A DNA stretch of 64,000 bases, from positions 1 to 64,000 of the forward strand of contig DATCFY010000046.1 in the NCBI GenBank assembly GCA_036509255.1, in the 5' to 3' direction. Source of the stretch: RYN-230 sp036509255 (GTDB lineage Bacteria; Actinomycetota; Actinomycetes; Streptosporangiales; Streptosporangiaceae). Below, in pieces: positions 16,411 through 24,891 of this stretch (position 1 is the stretch's first letter; each line of letters opens with the position of its first letter). The translations under genes were made by a program, and so were the position numbers. The notes below the pieces were generated by a model, which was not told where the DNA came from, made no database searches, and saw only the letters and a list, made by a program, of their open reading frames with translations.

Positions 16411-17082
16411 ATGACCCTGGAAATCAAGCGGCTGCACCTGGCCGCCCTGCGCGGGCCCGACGGCGGGGAATGGCCCGTGCACGGGTTCGTCATCATCCAT
16501 CCCGGCGGCGCCGCGCTGGTCGACACCGGCGTGGGCGGCCCGGATGACCTGCTGGCCGACTGGCGGGTGGTCAACCGCTCCGCCGCCGGGGCGCTGGCCG
16601 GCCTGGGGATGACCCCCGCCGACATCAGCCTGGTCATCAACACGCACCTGCACTTCGATCATTGCGGCCAGAACGCGGTCTTCGCGCACGCGCCCGTGTA
16701 CGTCCAGCGGGCCGAGCTGGCCCGGGCCCAGCGTGAGGCACCCGGGCTGTGCGACTGGCTCGGCTTCATGAACGCGTCGTTCGAGCTGCTGGACGGCGAC
16801 GCCGAGATCCTGCCCGGGGTGTCGGTCATCACCACGCCGGGCCACACGGCCGGTCACCAGTCCGTGATCGTCCGCTCCGGTGACGGCTCCGCCGACCTGC
16901 TGACCGGCGACGCCGCGTATACCCCGCGCCAGTACCGCGAGCCGCCCGGCCCGGACGGCGCCGGCCTGCCCGCCGGCCAGGCGGCCGACTTCGTGGCCTG
17001 GCAGGCGTCGCTGGCCCGGATGCACGCGCTAGGCGCCGCGCGGGTGCACTTCTGTCACCACACCGCCGTCCTGCACGACTGA
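16411..17082 (+). CDS. Metallo-beta-lactamase-fold hydrolase (lactonase-like)
   Basis: A 223-residue MBL-fold enzyme. The zinc motif is NTHLHFDHCGQN (HxHxDH), with further ligands in TPGHTAGHQSVIV, LLTGDAAYTPRQ and the C-terminal HFCHHTAVLH. The short length and GWPVHGFVIIHPGG-like N-terminus resemble the N-acyl homoserine lactonase-like group that hydrolyses lactones; the actual substrate is not determined by the sequence. It is the last gene of the run, and a perfect hairpin follows 44 bp downstream. Confidence 0.87.
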   Translation: MTLEIKRLHLAALRGPDGGEWPVHGFVIIHPGGAALVDTGVGGPDDLLADWRVVNRSAAGALAGLGMTPADISLVINTHLHFDHCGQNAVFAHAPVYVQRAELARAQREAPGLCDWLGFMNASFELLDGDAEILPGVSVITTPGHTAGHQSVIVRSGDGSADLLTGDAAYTPRQYREPPGPDGAGLPAGQAADFVAWQASLARMHALGAARVHFCHHTAVLHD

Positions 17083-17125
17083 CAGCTCGACGGTGCGCAG
17101 CCGCGCGCGGCCCGGACCCCTGAGC

Positions 17126-17159
17126 GGGCCAGCCTCCAGCCCGGGCTGGAGGCTGGCCC
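17126..17159. terminator. Perfect 34-bp palindrome, probable bidirectional terminator
   Basis: GGGCCAGCCTCCAGCCC (17126-17142) is followed directly by its exact reverse complement (17143-17159). It separates the MBL gene ending at 17082 on the plus strand from the membrane protein ending at 17168 on the minus strand, so it can stop both transcripts. No T-run is present, as is usual in high-GC actinomycetes. Confidence 0.8.
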
Positions 17160-17167
17160 CGCGGGAG

Positions 17168-18787
17168 TTACCGGCGCGGCTCGTATTTCCAGATCACGTA
17201 GGTGCCCTGCCCGATCGGCTTGACCTCGATGCCGTAGGGGACGACCGAGATGGTCTGGTAGTCCGGGTTCTTGTGCAGCTCGGTGGCCAGGCTGTGGTCC
17301 AGGGCGGTGGTGTCGGTAAAGTTGAGGGCCACATAAGAGAAGTAGCCATGGGCGATGTAGTTGGAGAAGGTTCCCCCATCGCCCGCCGCGAGGATGCCTG
17401 CCGTCGCGGCCGCGTTCCCGGTGCTGCCTCCCGACGGCAGGGTGATGTTGCGGGTGCTGGACCAGCGCCGCCACTCCCGCCCGGAGGGTAGGTAGTACTT
17501 CGCGACCGACGGGTCCTCCACGAGCAGCCGTCCGCTGCCGTGATCGGCCAGCGGGCGGAGCACCCCGATGAAAGCGGTCGCGTTGGGCCAGCTGGTCGCG
17601 AGAGCCCACGACTGCACCACGCCCAGGTACAGCGGGAAGGCCAGCGCGAGCACCAAGGTCGTGCCCGCGAGACGCTGATCCCGCCCGGCCGGTGCGGCCG
17701 CGATGAACCGGTCCGCCGCGTAGCCGGCGGCGATGGCCGCGAACCAGGCTCCCACGCCGACGTGCTCGTTCAGCAAGGCGGCGGTGTGCAGCCAGGCCTG
17801 CTCCGCCGGCCCCAGGATCGCGGCGGCGGCCAGGACGGCCAGCAGCCAGGTCCCGGCCCGGCCCTCCCGCCGCCTGGCGCTGATGATCACGCTGGCCACG
17901 GCCAGGACGACAAGGATGCCGGCCCAGTACCAGGTGCTGGACAGCACGGACAGCGCCGAGTTCGTCTGCGCTACCGGGGTCAGGATGGTCCGCTTGAACC
18001 CGTTGAGGTAGCTGCTCCCGCCGATGAGCAGTCCGGCACCGAGGAGCACGAGCACCGTAGCCAGCAGGATGGCGACACGCCGGAGCGCGACCCGGCCGCC
18101 CGGCGCCGGGAACGCGGACAGGGCCGCCAGCGCCATCACGACCACGTCGAAGAGGATCGTGGAGTACGACGTGGCGTTGGCTACGGCCAGGGCGGCACCC
18201 GCCGCGATCATGCGGCCCGCCAGCGCGCCCTGGTCTCCGGCCCGCAGCACGCACCAGGCCGCCAGCGCGACGAAGAACAGGGACAGCGCGTCGTACGTGG
18301 CGAACGCGCCCAGGTGCAGCGTCGGGCCAAGCACGGCGAACAGCGCGGCGCCGAAGAACGCCGCCCGCCGCCCGTACCGCCGCCGGGCTGCGCTGAACAA
18401 CAGTGTGGTCGCGCCCAGCATGAAGACCAGCGACAGGACCCGGGCCCCGGCCAGGCCGCCAGCCCGGTCTGCGAGTGCGCCGAGCGGCGGGTAGATCACT
18501 GGCGCGCCGGAAAAGTAATAGGGGAACGGCGGGATCGCGGTGCCGTGCAGCCAGTTCGCCCATTGCAGATGGCCAGCCCACAGGTACAGGCCCTCGTCCT
18601 GAAACGCCGTGTCGGCCCGGAGCAGCCGGACCGACAGCAGCGTCTGGACGATGAGCACTGGCAGCAACGGCCACCCGCCGGGCAGGCCCCGCCGGGTAGG
18701 CCGGTCAGGGCGGTCCGCTTCGGTCTGCGCGGCTACGAGCGTGCCCGCCGGGGATCGCATCGGCGCCGACGTCTGAGCATTCATCAC
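17168..18787 (-). CDS. GT39-like multi-pass membrane protein (PMT/ArnT superfamily)
   Basis: A 539-residue protein with about 11-13 predicted membrane helices. The first lumenal loop has TAFQDEGLYLWAGHLQW, where the Asp-Glu pair takes the catalytic position of GT-C mannosyltransferases. YYFSGAPVIYPPLGALAD follows, and THLHLGAFATYDALSLFFV-type text lies in the next helical pair. The C-terminal third is a globular outer domain without an obvious signature. It is a clear paralogue of the membrane part of the 48385-51570 protein, sharing the FxDEALY/FQDEGLY, YFSGxPVxYP and GxFATYDA segments. It probably uses a polyprenyl-phosphate sugar to glycosylate a lipid, polymer or protein outside the membrane. 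Confidence 0.78.
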   Translation of the reverse strand: MMNAQTSAPMRSPAGTLVAAQTEADRPDRPTRRGLPGGWPLLPVLIVQTLLSVRLLRADTAFQDEGLYLWAGHLQWANWLHGTAIPPFPYYFSGAPVIYPPLGALADRAGGLAGARVLSLVFMLGATTLLFSAARRRYGRRAAFFGAALFAVLGPTLHLGAFATYDALSLFFVALAAWCVLRAGDQGALAGRMIAAGAALAVANATSYSTILFDVVVMALAALSAFPAPGGRVALRRVAILLATVLVLLGAGLLIGGSSYLNGFKRTILTPVAQTNSALSVLSSTWYWAGILVVLAVASVIISARRREGRAGTWLLAVLAAAAILGPAEQAWLHTAALLNEHVGVGAWFAAIAAGYAADRFIAAAPAGRDQRLAGTTLVLALAFPLYLGVVQSWALATSWPNATAFIGVLRPLADHGSGRLLVEDPSVAKYYLPSGREWRRWSSTRNITLPSGGSTGNAAATAGILAAGDGGTFSNYIAHGYFSYVALNFTDTTALDHSLATELHKNPDYQTISVVPYGIEVKPIGQGTYVIWKYEPRR

Positions 18788-19001
18788 GGGTCTCCACGTC
18801 CTGTGCCCGGCGTGCTGGGCAGTTGACGGTCAGGCTCCCAGCACACCTACGTAACGACCGCGCGGTTGGGTCCGGGGCGCAGGTGCCTTGAAGGGTGCTA
18901 ACAGGCGTGCGGGAAGCCTCGATTACCTGGCCTATATGGGTACGACGCGTGAGCCCGGCCGTCCGATCACCGCCGCCACGGAAAAAGCGTGACGCGGCCG
19001 T

Positions 19002-19598
19002 TTAATCCGCCGCGTTCGGCCCTTCCGGCGCGCCGGACCGGAGCCCGTCGATGAGCAGGTCGAGGAGCCGGCCCGAGCGGGTCCGCCAGTCGCTCTGGGG
19101 ATCGATCCGCCAGAGGAAGCCCATCATCAGCAGCACGTCATCGGGATCCAGGCCGGGCCGGATGGTGCCGGCCGCCTCGTTCGCCGCCAGCAGCATCGCC
19201 AGCGCGCCGATGATCGGCTCGTAGGACTCGGCGGCCAGGCTCTCGTGCGTGGCCACGCTGTTCAGCGCGTCGGCCAGGCCGACCTTGGTCATGCCATACT
19301 GCGCGAGGCGCTCCATCCATTCCCGGAGGGCGTCCAGCGGGGCGAGCCGTTCGAGCAGTGCCGGCGCGGCGGCCGCGGACTGCTGCACCTCGTGCCGGTA
19401 GACCTCGAGGACGAGCGCTTCGCGGGTCGGGAAGTGCCGGTAGAGGGTGCCGATCCCGACCCCGGCCCGCTTGGCGATCGAGTTCAGCGACGCGTCATTC
19501 GACTCCAACAGCGACTCCCACGCCGCCTGCAGGATCCGCTCACGGTTCTCCCGGGCGTGGGCCCGTAGGGGCGGGGGCTGCTGCGCCTTCGCGGGCAT
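19002..19598 (-). CDS. TetR-family transcriptional regulator
   Basis: A 198-residue TetR regulator. Its DNA-binding domain reads RERILQAAWESLLE, ASLNSIAKRAGVGIGTLYRH, FPTREALVLEVYRHEV, which is complete. The ligand domain ends in LLDLLIDGLRSG and resembles the SbtR/YcdC-like group with a C-terminal conserved segment. The ATG at 19598 is preferred; a longer frame reaching 19868 would run through the operator region and overlap the divergent gene. The palindromes at 19663-19694 and 19755-19804 are its likely operators, implying autoregulation and control of the aldo-keto reductase at 19826. Confidence 0.88.
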   Translation of the reverse strand: MPAKAQQPPPLRAHARENRERILQAAWESLLESNDASLNSIAKRAGVGIGTLYRHFPTREALVLEVYRHEVQQSAAAAPALLERLAPLDALREWMERLAQYGMTKVGLADALNSVATHESLAAESYEPIIGALAMLLAANEAAGTIRPGLDPDDVLLMMGFLWRIDPQSDWRTRSGRLLDLLIDGLRSGAPEGPNAAD

Positions 19599-19662
19599 GG
19601 TGCGCCGCCTGTCTGCTCGCCGGGATTCTCCTCGCGCAGATCCCTCCACGACGAGAGTATAT

Positions 19663-19694
19663 CCGCCGGAGCATCCTCCGTTCTGCTCCGGCGG
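19663..19694. promoter_or_regulatory. TetR operator candidate near the TetR gene
   Basis: CCGCCGGAGCA and TGCTCCGGCGG are perfect 11-bp inverted arms with a 10-base spacer, 65 bp upstream of the TetR start. The CCGGAG core is shared with the two palindromes near the aldo-keto reductase promoter, though the spacing is different. Confidence 0.6.
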
Positions 19695-19748
19695 TTGTCG
19701 GGCCAGCGTGCTAATCCTCACATCGTGTCCTTGTGGCCAACTGCCATT

Positions 19749-19810
19749 TTGTCCACCGGAGAGTTCTCCGGTACGGTGATGACGAGTGCCGGAGAACTCT
19801 CCGGTATAGA
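19749..19810 (+). promoter_or_regulatory. Promoter of the aldo-keto reductase with two TetR operators
   Basis: TTGTCC (19749-19754) and TACGGT (19772-19777) are a -35/-10 pair with a 17-base spacer. Most of that spacer is the palindrome ACCGGAGAGTTCTCCGGT (19755-19772), the classic place for a TetR operator. A second copy, CCGGAGAACTCTCCGG, lies at 19789-19804, next to TATAGA at 19805-19810, which could be an alternative -10. The coding start at 19826 follows AGGAGG. Both copies are near-identical palindromes with arms CCGGAGA and TCTCCGG. Confidence 0.75.
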
Positions 19811-19825
19811 GCCCCAGGAGGCGGC

Positions 19826-20863
19826 GTGCACTACCGGAAGCTGGGCCGTAGTGGCCTGGACGTCTCACCCATCGCGATCGGGGGCATGACCTACGGCGAG
19901 CCGGGACGCGGCCACCCGGTGTGGTCGCTGCCCGAGGACGAGAGCCGCCCGCTCATCAGGCAGGCGGTCGAGGCCGGCATCAACGTCTTCGACACCGCGA
20001 ACATGTACTCCCAGGGCTCCAGCGAGGAGATCCTCGGCCGGGCGCTGCGGGACTTCGCCGACCGGGACGCGGTCGTGATCGCCACCAAGGTCCGCCATCC
20101 AATGCGGCCGGGACCCAATGAGGCCGGCTTGTCCCGCAAGGCGATCCTGGCCGAGATCGACCACAGCCTGCGCCGGCTCGGCACCGACTACGTCGACCTG
20201 TACCAGATCCACCGGCTGGACGGCTCGACCCCCGTCGAGGAGACGCTGCAGGCCCTGCACGACGTCGTCCAGGCCGGTAAAGCCCGTTATCTGGGCGCTT
20301 CGTCGATGCACGCCTGGGAGTTCGCCAAGCTGCTGCATCTGCAGCGCGAGCACGGCTGGGCCCGGTTCGTCTCCATGCAGGACCACTACAACCTGCTGGC
20401 CCGCGAGGAAGAACGGGAGATGCTGCCGCTGTGCGCCGACGAGGGCATCGGCACCATCGTCTGGAGCCCGCTGGCCCGCGGCCGCCTGGCGCGGGGCTGG
20501 GACGAGACGACCGGGCGGTCCGGCAGCGACCCGTTCGCCGACATGCTCTACACCGAGAAGGACAGCGACCACGCGATCATCGACGCGGTCGGGGACATCG
20601 CGGCGGCCCGCGGCGTGAGCCGCGCCCAGGTCGCGCTGGCCTGGCTGCACCACCAGCCGGTCGTCGCCGCCCCGCTCGTCGGCGTGAGCAAGCCGTCCCA
20701 TCTGGACGACGCGCTGGCCTCCCTCGACATCCAGCTGACCGCGGACGAGCTGGCCCGGCTCGAGGCGCCGTACACGCCGCGGCTGGACTTCCAGGGCGTT
20801 TCCGACGAGGCGGAGCTGGCCCGCATCTCGGCCCGGATCGGCATCCGGCCCGCCGGGGCCTGA
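19826..20863 (+). CDS. Aldo-keto reductase
   Basis: A 345-residue AKR with the TIM-barrel signatures. It has YRKLGRSGLDVSPIAIGGM at the start, the catalytic FDTANMYSQGSSEEILGRAL (Asp and Tyr), VIATKVRHPM with the catalytic lysine, YVDLYQIHRLD with the histidine, GASSMHAWEF and NLLAREEEREMLPLC, and a C-terminal phosphate-binding VGVSKPSHLDDAL. It resembles the AKR group of general NADPH-dependent reductases (YhdN/AKR11-like). GTG 19826 has AGGAGG four bases upstream. The twin palindromes in its promoter and the divergent TetR gene suggest induction by an aldehyde, ketone or xenobiotic that binds the regulator. Confidence 0.93.
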   Translation: MHYRKLGRSGLDVSPIAIGGMTYGEPGRGHPVWSLPEDESRPLIRQAVEAGINVFDTANMYSQGSSEEILGRALRDFADRDAVVIATKVRHPMRPGPNEAGLSRKAILAEIDHSLRRLGTDYVDLYQIHRLDGSTPVEETLQALHDVVQAGKARYLGASSMHAWEFAKLLHLQREHGWARFVSMQDHYNLLAREEEREMLPLCADEGIGTIVWSPLARGRLARGWDETTGRSGSDPFADMLYTEKDSDHAIIDAVGDIAAARGVSRAQVALAWLHHQPVVAAPLVGVSKPSHLDDALASLDIQLTADELARLEAPYTPRLDFQGVSDEAELARISARIGIRPAGA

Positions 20864-20946
20864 CCTCCGCGCGCCCGCATAGGCCAGGCCAGGCAGGATA
20901 GGGCCCATAACGATGGGGAGATCGGCCTGCGTGAGGAGGACCCTGG

Positions 20947-21933
20947 ATGAGTCGCGTGGTGGTCATCGGCGCTACCGGGCACACCGGCACCTACCTGGTG
21001 CCGCGGCTGGTGCGGGGCGGGCACGAGGTCATCGCCCTGAGCCGCGGCCTGCGTGACCCCTACCACCCGGCCCCGGAGTGGGCCCGGGTCACCCGGGTCG
21101 AGGTGGACCGGGACGCGGAGGACGCCGCGGGAACCTTCGGCGGCCGGGTCGCGGAGCTGCGCCCCGACGTGGTCATCGACCTGGTCTGCTTCACCGCGGA
21201 CTCGGCGCGGCAGCTCATCGACGCGCTGCGCCCGTCCCGCCCGCTGCTGCTGCACTGCGGGACGATCTGGGTGCACGGTCCCGCGCTGCGGGTGCCGCTC
21301 ACCGAGGATGAGCCCCGCACCGCGTACGGCGAATACGGCACCGGCAAGGCGGAGATCGAGGCGCTGCTGCACCGTGAGACGCTGGCGGGCGGCGTCCCCG
21401 CTGTGGTCCTGCACCCGGGGCACATCAGCGGGCCAGGCTGGCCGGTGATCACGCCGGCCGGGAACCTCGACCCGGGCGTCTGGACCAGCCTGGCTACCGG
21501 CCAGCCGCTCGCGCTGCCCGATCATGGGCTGGGGGTCCTGCATCATGTGCACGCCGACGACGTGGCGCAGGCCTTCGAGCGGGCCCTGACCCGGCCCGCG
21601 GCCATCGGGGCCAGCTTCCACGTGGTGGCCGAGCAGGCCATGACGCTGCGCGGCCTGGCCACCGGCGTCGCGGGGTGGTTCGGCCGCGAGCCGGTACTGG
21701 AGTTCGTGGACTGGGCGGAGTTCGAGCGCCGGGCCGGTTCCGGGCCGGCGGAGGTCACCCGCGACCACACGGTCCGCAGCATCACCGCGAGCATCGCCCG
21801 GGGCCGCGAGGTGCTCGGCTACGTGCCGCGCTACAGCGCGCTCGATGCCCTGCACGAGGCCCTGGCCTGGCTCGCCGCCCACGGCCAGGCGGACGTGGGC
21901 GGCCAGCCGTTCCCCGCAGAGGGCGGGGCCTAG
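20947..21933 (+). CDS. NAD-dependent epimerase/dehydratase-family protein
   Basis: An extended-SDR protein of 328 residues. The N-terminal Rossmann motif VVVIGATGHTGTYLVPRL is clear, followed by DVVIDLVCFTADSARQLIDA and HCGTIWVHGPALRVPLTEDE. In the active-site region TAYGEYGTGKAEIEAL supplies a Tyr-x3-Lys-like spacing (YGTGK). HHVHADDVAQAFERAL and ASFHVVAEQAMTLRGLA follow as in sugar epimerase/reductase relatives. The substrate is unknown. Start ATG 20947 has GAGGAGGACC upstream. It follows the aldo-keto reductase by 83 bp and may be partly cotranscribed. Confidence 0.87.
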   Translation: MSRVVVIGATGHTGTYLVPRLVRGGHEVIALSRGLRDPYHPAPEWARVTRVEVDRDAEDAAGTFGGRVAELRPDVVIDLVCFTADSARQLIDALRPSRPLLLHCGTIWVHGPALRVPLTEDEPRTAYGEYGTGKAEIEALLHRETLAGGVPAVVLHPGHISGPGWPVITPAGNLDPGVWTSLATGQPLALPDHGLGVLHHVHADDVAQAFERALTRPAAIGASFHVVAEQAMTLRGLATGVAGWFGREPVLEFVDWAEFERRAGSGPAEVTRDHTVRSITASIARGREVLGYVPRYSALDALHEALAWLAAHGQADVGGQPFPAEGGA

Positions 21934-21990
21934 CAGGTCAGCGGCCTGTGCGCCCGATACCCTGGCAGCTCATCGCCTCCAGAGTCACTC

Positions 21991-24813
21991 ATGTTGGGGC
22001 CTGCACTGTCACTCATATCCATAACGAGAACCTTCCAGGTGCCCGGGCCGCGCACGGCCCGGAGCTGGCCAGGCGACGCGATGGCCATCGCCGTGCTCAT
22101 CGCGTTGCCCGTCCTGGTGTACGGGGTGCCCGCGCTGCTCGGGCACCCCGTTCTTCCCGGTGACGACCTGACCCAGAACTTCCCGCTGCGCGTGCTCGCC
22201 GGGCACGAGATCCGCAGTGGCCGCCTGCCGCTGTACGACCCGTACATCTGGAGCGGTGCCCCGTTGCTGGGCGGGTGGAACGCCGGGGCCGCGTACCCCT
22301 TCACATTCCTGTTCGCCGTCCTGTCACCCGTGGCCGCCTGGACCCTGAACATGGTCCTGACCTGGGCGGTTGCCGGGCTAGGGATGTTCGCTTTCTTGCG
22401 TGCCTGCCGCCTGAAGTGCGGGCCGGCCCTGCTCGGCGCGCTCTCCTTCGCCTTCGCCGGGGCCATGTCGGCGCAGGTGGCCCACTTCGGGCTGGTGGCC
22501 GGCATGAGCTGGGTGCCGGCGCAGTTGCTGTGCGTCCTGCGTCTCACCCGGGCCGGGAGCATGCCCTCCCGGCTCGCCTGGACCGGGGCCCTGGGCGGCA
22601 CGTTCGGCCTGACGATCCTGGCCGGCGAGCCACGGGCCATCGACGACGCGGGCGTGATCGTCCTCGTTTACGCGGTCTGGCAGGTCGCCCGCCTGGGGCG
22701 CCGCTTCGCCCCGGCGGCCCTCTCAGTCGCGGCCGGCCTGGCGCTGGGCGCCTGCCTCGGGGCGATCCAGTGGATTCCCGGCCTGGCCGTGGTCGCGACG
22801 TCCCAGCGGGGCGCGAGCACCGCGGCCCTGTTCAATTCGGGCTCGCTCCCGCACCGGTGGCTGCTGCTGATGCTGGTGCCGGACCTGCTGGGCGGCTCCG
22901 GCTCGTTCGGCCAGCCGGCCTTCTTCGCGAACTACAACCTGGCCGAGGTCACGGGCTACGTCGGCATTCTGCCTCTCGTCGCCGCGCTCGCCCTGCTCGG
23001 AAGGGCCCGGCTGCGCCCCCGGCCGCCGGACTGGCTCGTGTGGCACGTCATCGCGCTGGCCGGGATCGTGCTCGCGCTCGGGGGCAACACCCCGGTCGGG
23101 GGCCTCCTCATCCACGTGCCGCTGTTCGGCGGCCAGCGGCTGCAGAGCCGCAACATTCTCATTGCGGACCTAGCGCTGGCCGTGCTCCTCGCGTACTGGG
23201 CCGACCACCCGTTCAGCGAGGACAGCCGGCGGCTCTTCCGGCTCCGGGGGCGCCGCGGCCCCCGCCTGGAGACGGTGCTCGCCGTCCTGCCGCCGCTCGC
23301 CGTGATCGCCGTCGTCGCCCTCGGCCTGTCCTGGGGCGGGGGCCTGCTGCACTGGCTGAGGGTCAGCCCGGGAGCGGTGGGCCTCGAGGGTGCCCTCAAG
23401 CCGTGGCTCATCCCGTATGCGCTGCTCGGGGCGGGAGCCATCGCGTTCGTGGTCGTCGGCCGCCGGCTCCGCCCGGTGCCCCGCTCGCGCTGGCTGGCCA
23501 GCTTCGTGGTGCTTGACCTGGTCGTGTTCACGCTGCTCGGCGTCGTCGCGGTGGGACCCGTGCTGGGCGGCGGGACTACCAGCCCGGCCCCGGCTGGGCA
23601 GTCCCGGGCCCGCACGGCAGCGGTGCGTCCCGTGTCCGCCCTGGGCTATCACGGGCGTTTCGCGATCTACGATCCGGACCAGATTGACGCGCACGCTCTG
23701 TCGCAGCTCGGCGCGCCCGACCTCAACGTCATCAGCCGCACGCCGTCGGTCCAGGGCTACTCCTCGCTGGTCTCGGGCTTCTACGCCTCGGCCACCGGGA
23801 CTCACCGGGCTACCGGCGAGGGGCAGGACGTGCTCAATCCGGCGGCCGTGCGCTCCGGGGTCCTCGACCAGCTGGCCACCTCCGTCCTGTTCACGCTGCC
23901 CACCTACCTGGCCACCGCAGCCGGGGGATCCGCGGCGTCCCCCGGGTCGCCGGGCACTGGCCGGCGCGACGTCGCCGCGCGCCAGCGGGCCACCTGGTAC
24001 TTCGCCGCACCGCTCGGCGTGACCCGGCTCGAGGTGCCGGACTCGGACGCCAGGCAGGACGCGGCGGCTGGCACCCAGATCGGGCTGCTGACCTCCCGCG
24101 GTTCCACGCGCTGGTTCCGCGCGGTCGCCGCGGGCGCCAGCCGGCTGGCGATCAGCCTGCCCCGCCCGCTGACCAGCGTCGCCGTGGTCGCCCGGGCCGG
24201 CGGCCAGTCGGTCAAGCTCGGCCCGGCGTCGGTAGCCGATGCCGGCGGGCAGGTGTTCGTGGCCAACGGGCAGCTGCAGGACGCCCTGATCCCGCCGCAG
24301 TGGGGCTACACGGGCCGCGACGGGCCGTTCGCGGTCTTCGTGAACCGCCACGCCCAGGGGCCGCTCCGTCTCCAGACGCTGCCCGGCCGCTCAGACTCGG
24401 GCGCATCCGTGCGGCGGCTCGCCGGTCCGGCGGCCAGCCCGACCGTGGCCCAGGTCTCGTCCCCGGAGGGCGTCCGGGTCATCCGGTCGGTGGCCGACTC
24501 GCCCGGGTGGACCGCCACCTGGCATCCCCGGCGCGGGCCGCCGGCCGCTCTGGCCGTGCACCGCGACGGTCTCGTCCAGGCCGTCGACGTGCCCGCCGGG
24601 CGAGGCGTCGTGACCTGGAGATACCGGCCGCCGGGGTTCCGGATGGGCTTCGCGCTGTCCGTCGGGGCGACGGCGCTCATCATCCTGCTGCTGGTTAGCG
24701 GACTGTTCCTGCCTCGTGCGGCCCGGCCACGGGCGCGCACGCCGGACCCGCGGGAGCCGCCGCGCCTCCACGAGCAGCGCCGCTTTCCCGAGGCCATGGT
24801 CAGGAATGGCTGA
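21991..24813 (+). CDS. Large YfhO-like membrane protein
   Basis: A 940-residue protein. The first 500 residues hold about 11-12 membrane helices and an early extracytoplasmic loop LPGDDLTQNFPLRVLAGHEI followed by PLYDPYIWSGAPLLGGWNAG, which is the signature of YfhO-type GT-C-like membrane proteins (DUF/PF09586 relatives). A large outer domain of about 350 residues follows, and then one last helix near residue 890 (GFALSVGATALIILLLVSGL) and a basic tail. YfhO glycosylates lipoteichoic acid in Firmicutes; in actinomycetes the acceptor is not known. The start could be ATG 21991 or an internal ATG 22081; the first is kept because it gives the longer frame, though its ribosome site is weak. Confidence 0.75.
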   Translation: MLGPALSLISITRTFQVPGPRTARSWPGDAMAIAVLIALPVLVYGVPALLGHPVLPGDDLTQNFPLRVLAGHEIRSGRLPLYDPYIWSGAPLLGGWNAGAAYPFTFLFAVLSPVAAWTLNMVLTWAVAGLGMFAFLRACRLKCGPALLGALSFAFAGAMSAQVAHFGLVAGMSWVPAQLLCVLRLTRAGSMPSRLAWTGALGGTFGLTILAGEPRAIDDAGVIVLVYAVWQVARLGRRFAPAALSVAAGLALGACLGAIQWIPGLAVVATSQRGASTAALFNSGSLPHRWLLLMLVPDLLGGSGSFGQPAFFANYNLAEVTGYVGILPLVAALALLGRARLRPRPPDWLVWHVIALAGIVLALGGNTPVGGLLIHVPLFGGQRLQSRNILIADLALAVLLAYWADHPFSEDSRRLFRLRGRRGPRLETVLAVLPPLAVIAVVALGLSWGGGLLHWLRVSPGAVGLEGALKPWLIPYALLGAGAIAFVVVGRRLRPVPRSRWLASFVVLDLVVFTLLGVVAVGPVLGGGTTSPAPAGQSRARTAAVRPVSALGYHGRFAIYDPDQIDAHALSQLGAPDLNVISRTPSVQGYSSLVSGFYASATGTHRATGEGQDVLNPAAVRSGVLDQLATSVLFTLPTYLATAAGGSAASPGSPGTGRRDVAARQRATWYFAAPLGVTRLEVPDSDARQDAAAGTQIGLLTSRGSTRWFRAVAAGASRLAISLPRPLTSVAVVARAGGQSVKLGPASVADAGGQVFVANGQLQDALIPPQWGYTGRDGPFAVFVNRHAQGPLRLQTLPGRSDSGASVRRLAGPAASPTVAQVSSPEGVRVIRSVADSPGWTATWHPRRGPPAALAVHRDGLVQAVDVPAGRGVVTWRYRPPGFRMGFALSVGATALIILLLVSGLFLPRAARPRARTPDPREPPRLHEQRRFPEAMVRNG

Positions 24814-24891
24814 CCCACCGTCCAGCTGGCCTTCAGGTCCTCTCTTTACGCTCAGGCCGAGGACAGGACACTGACCAGGGAGGCTGGAACC

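Noticed and set aside
19599..19868. Longer TetR frame reaching 19868
   Set aside because: It would cover all operators and the promoter of the divergent gene; ATG 19598 gives a normal TetR length.
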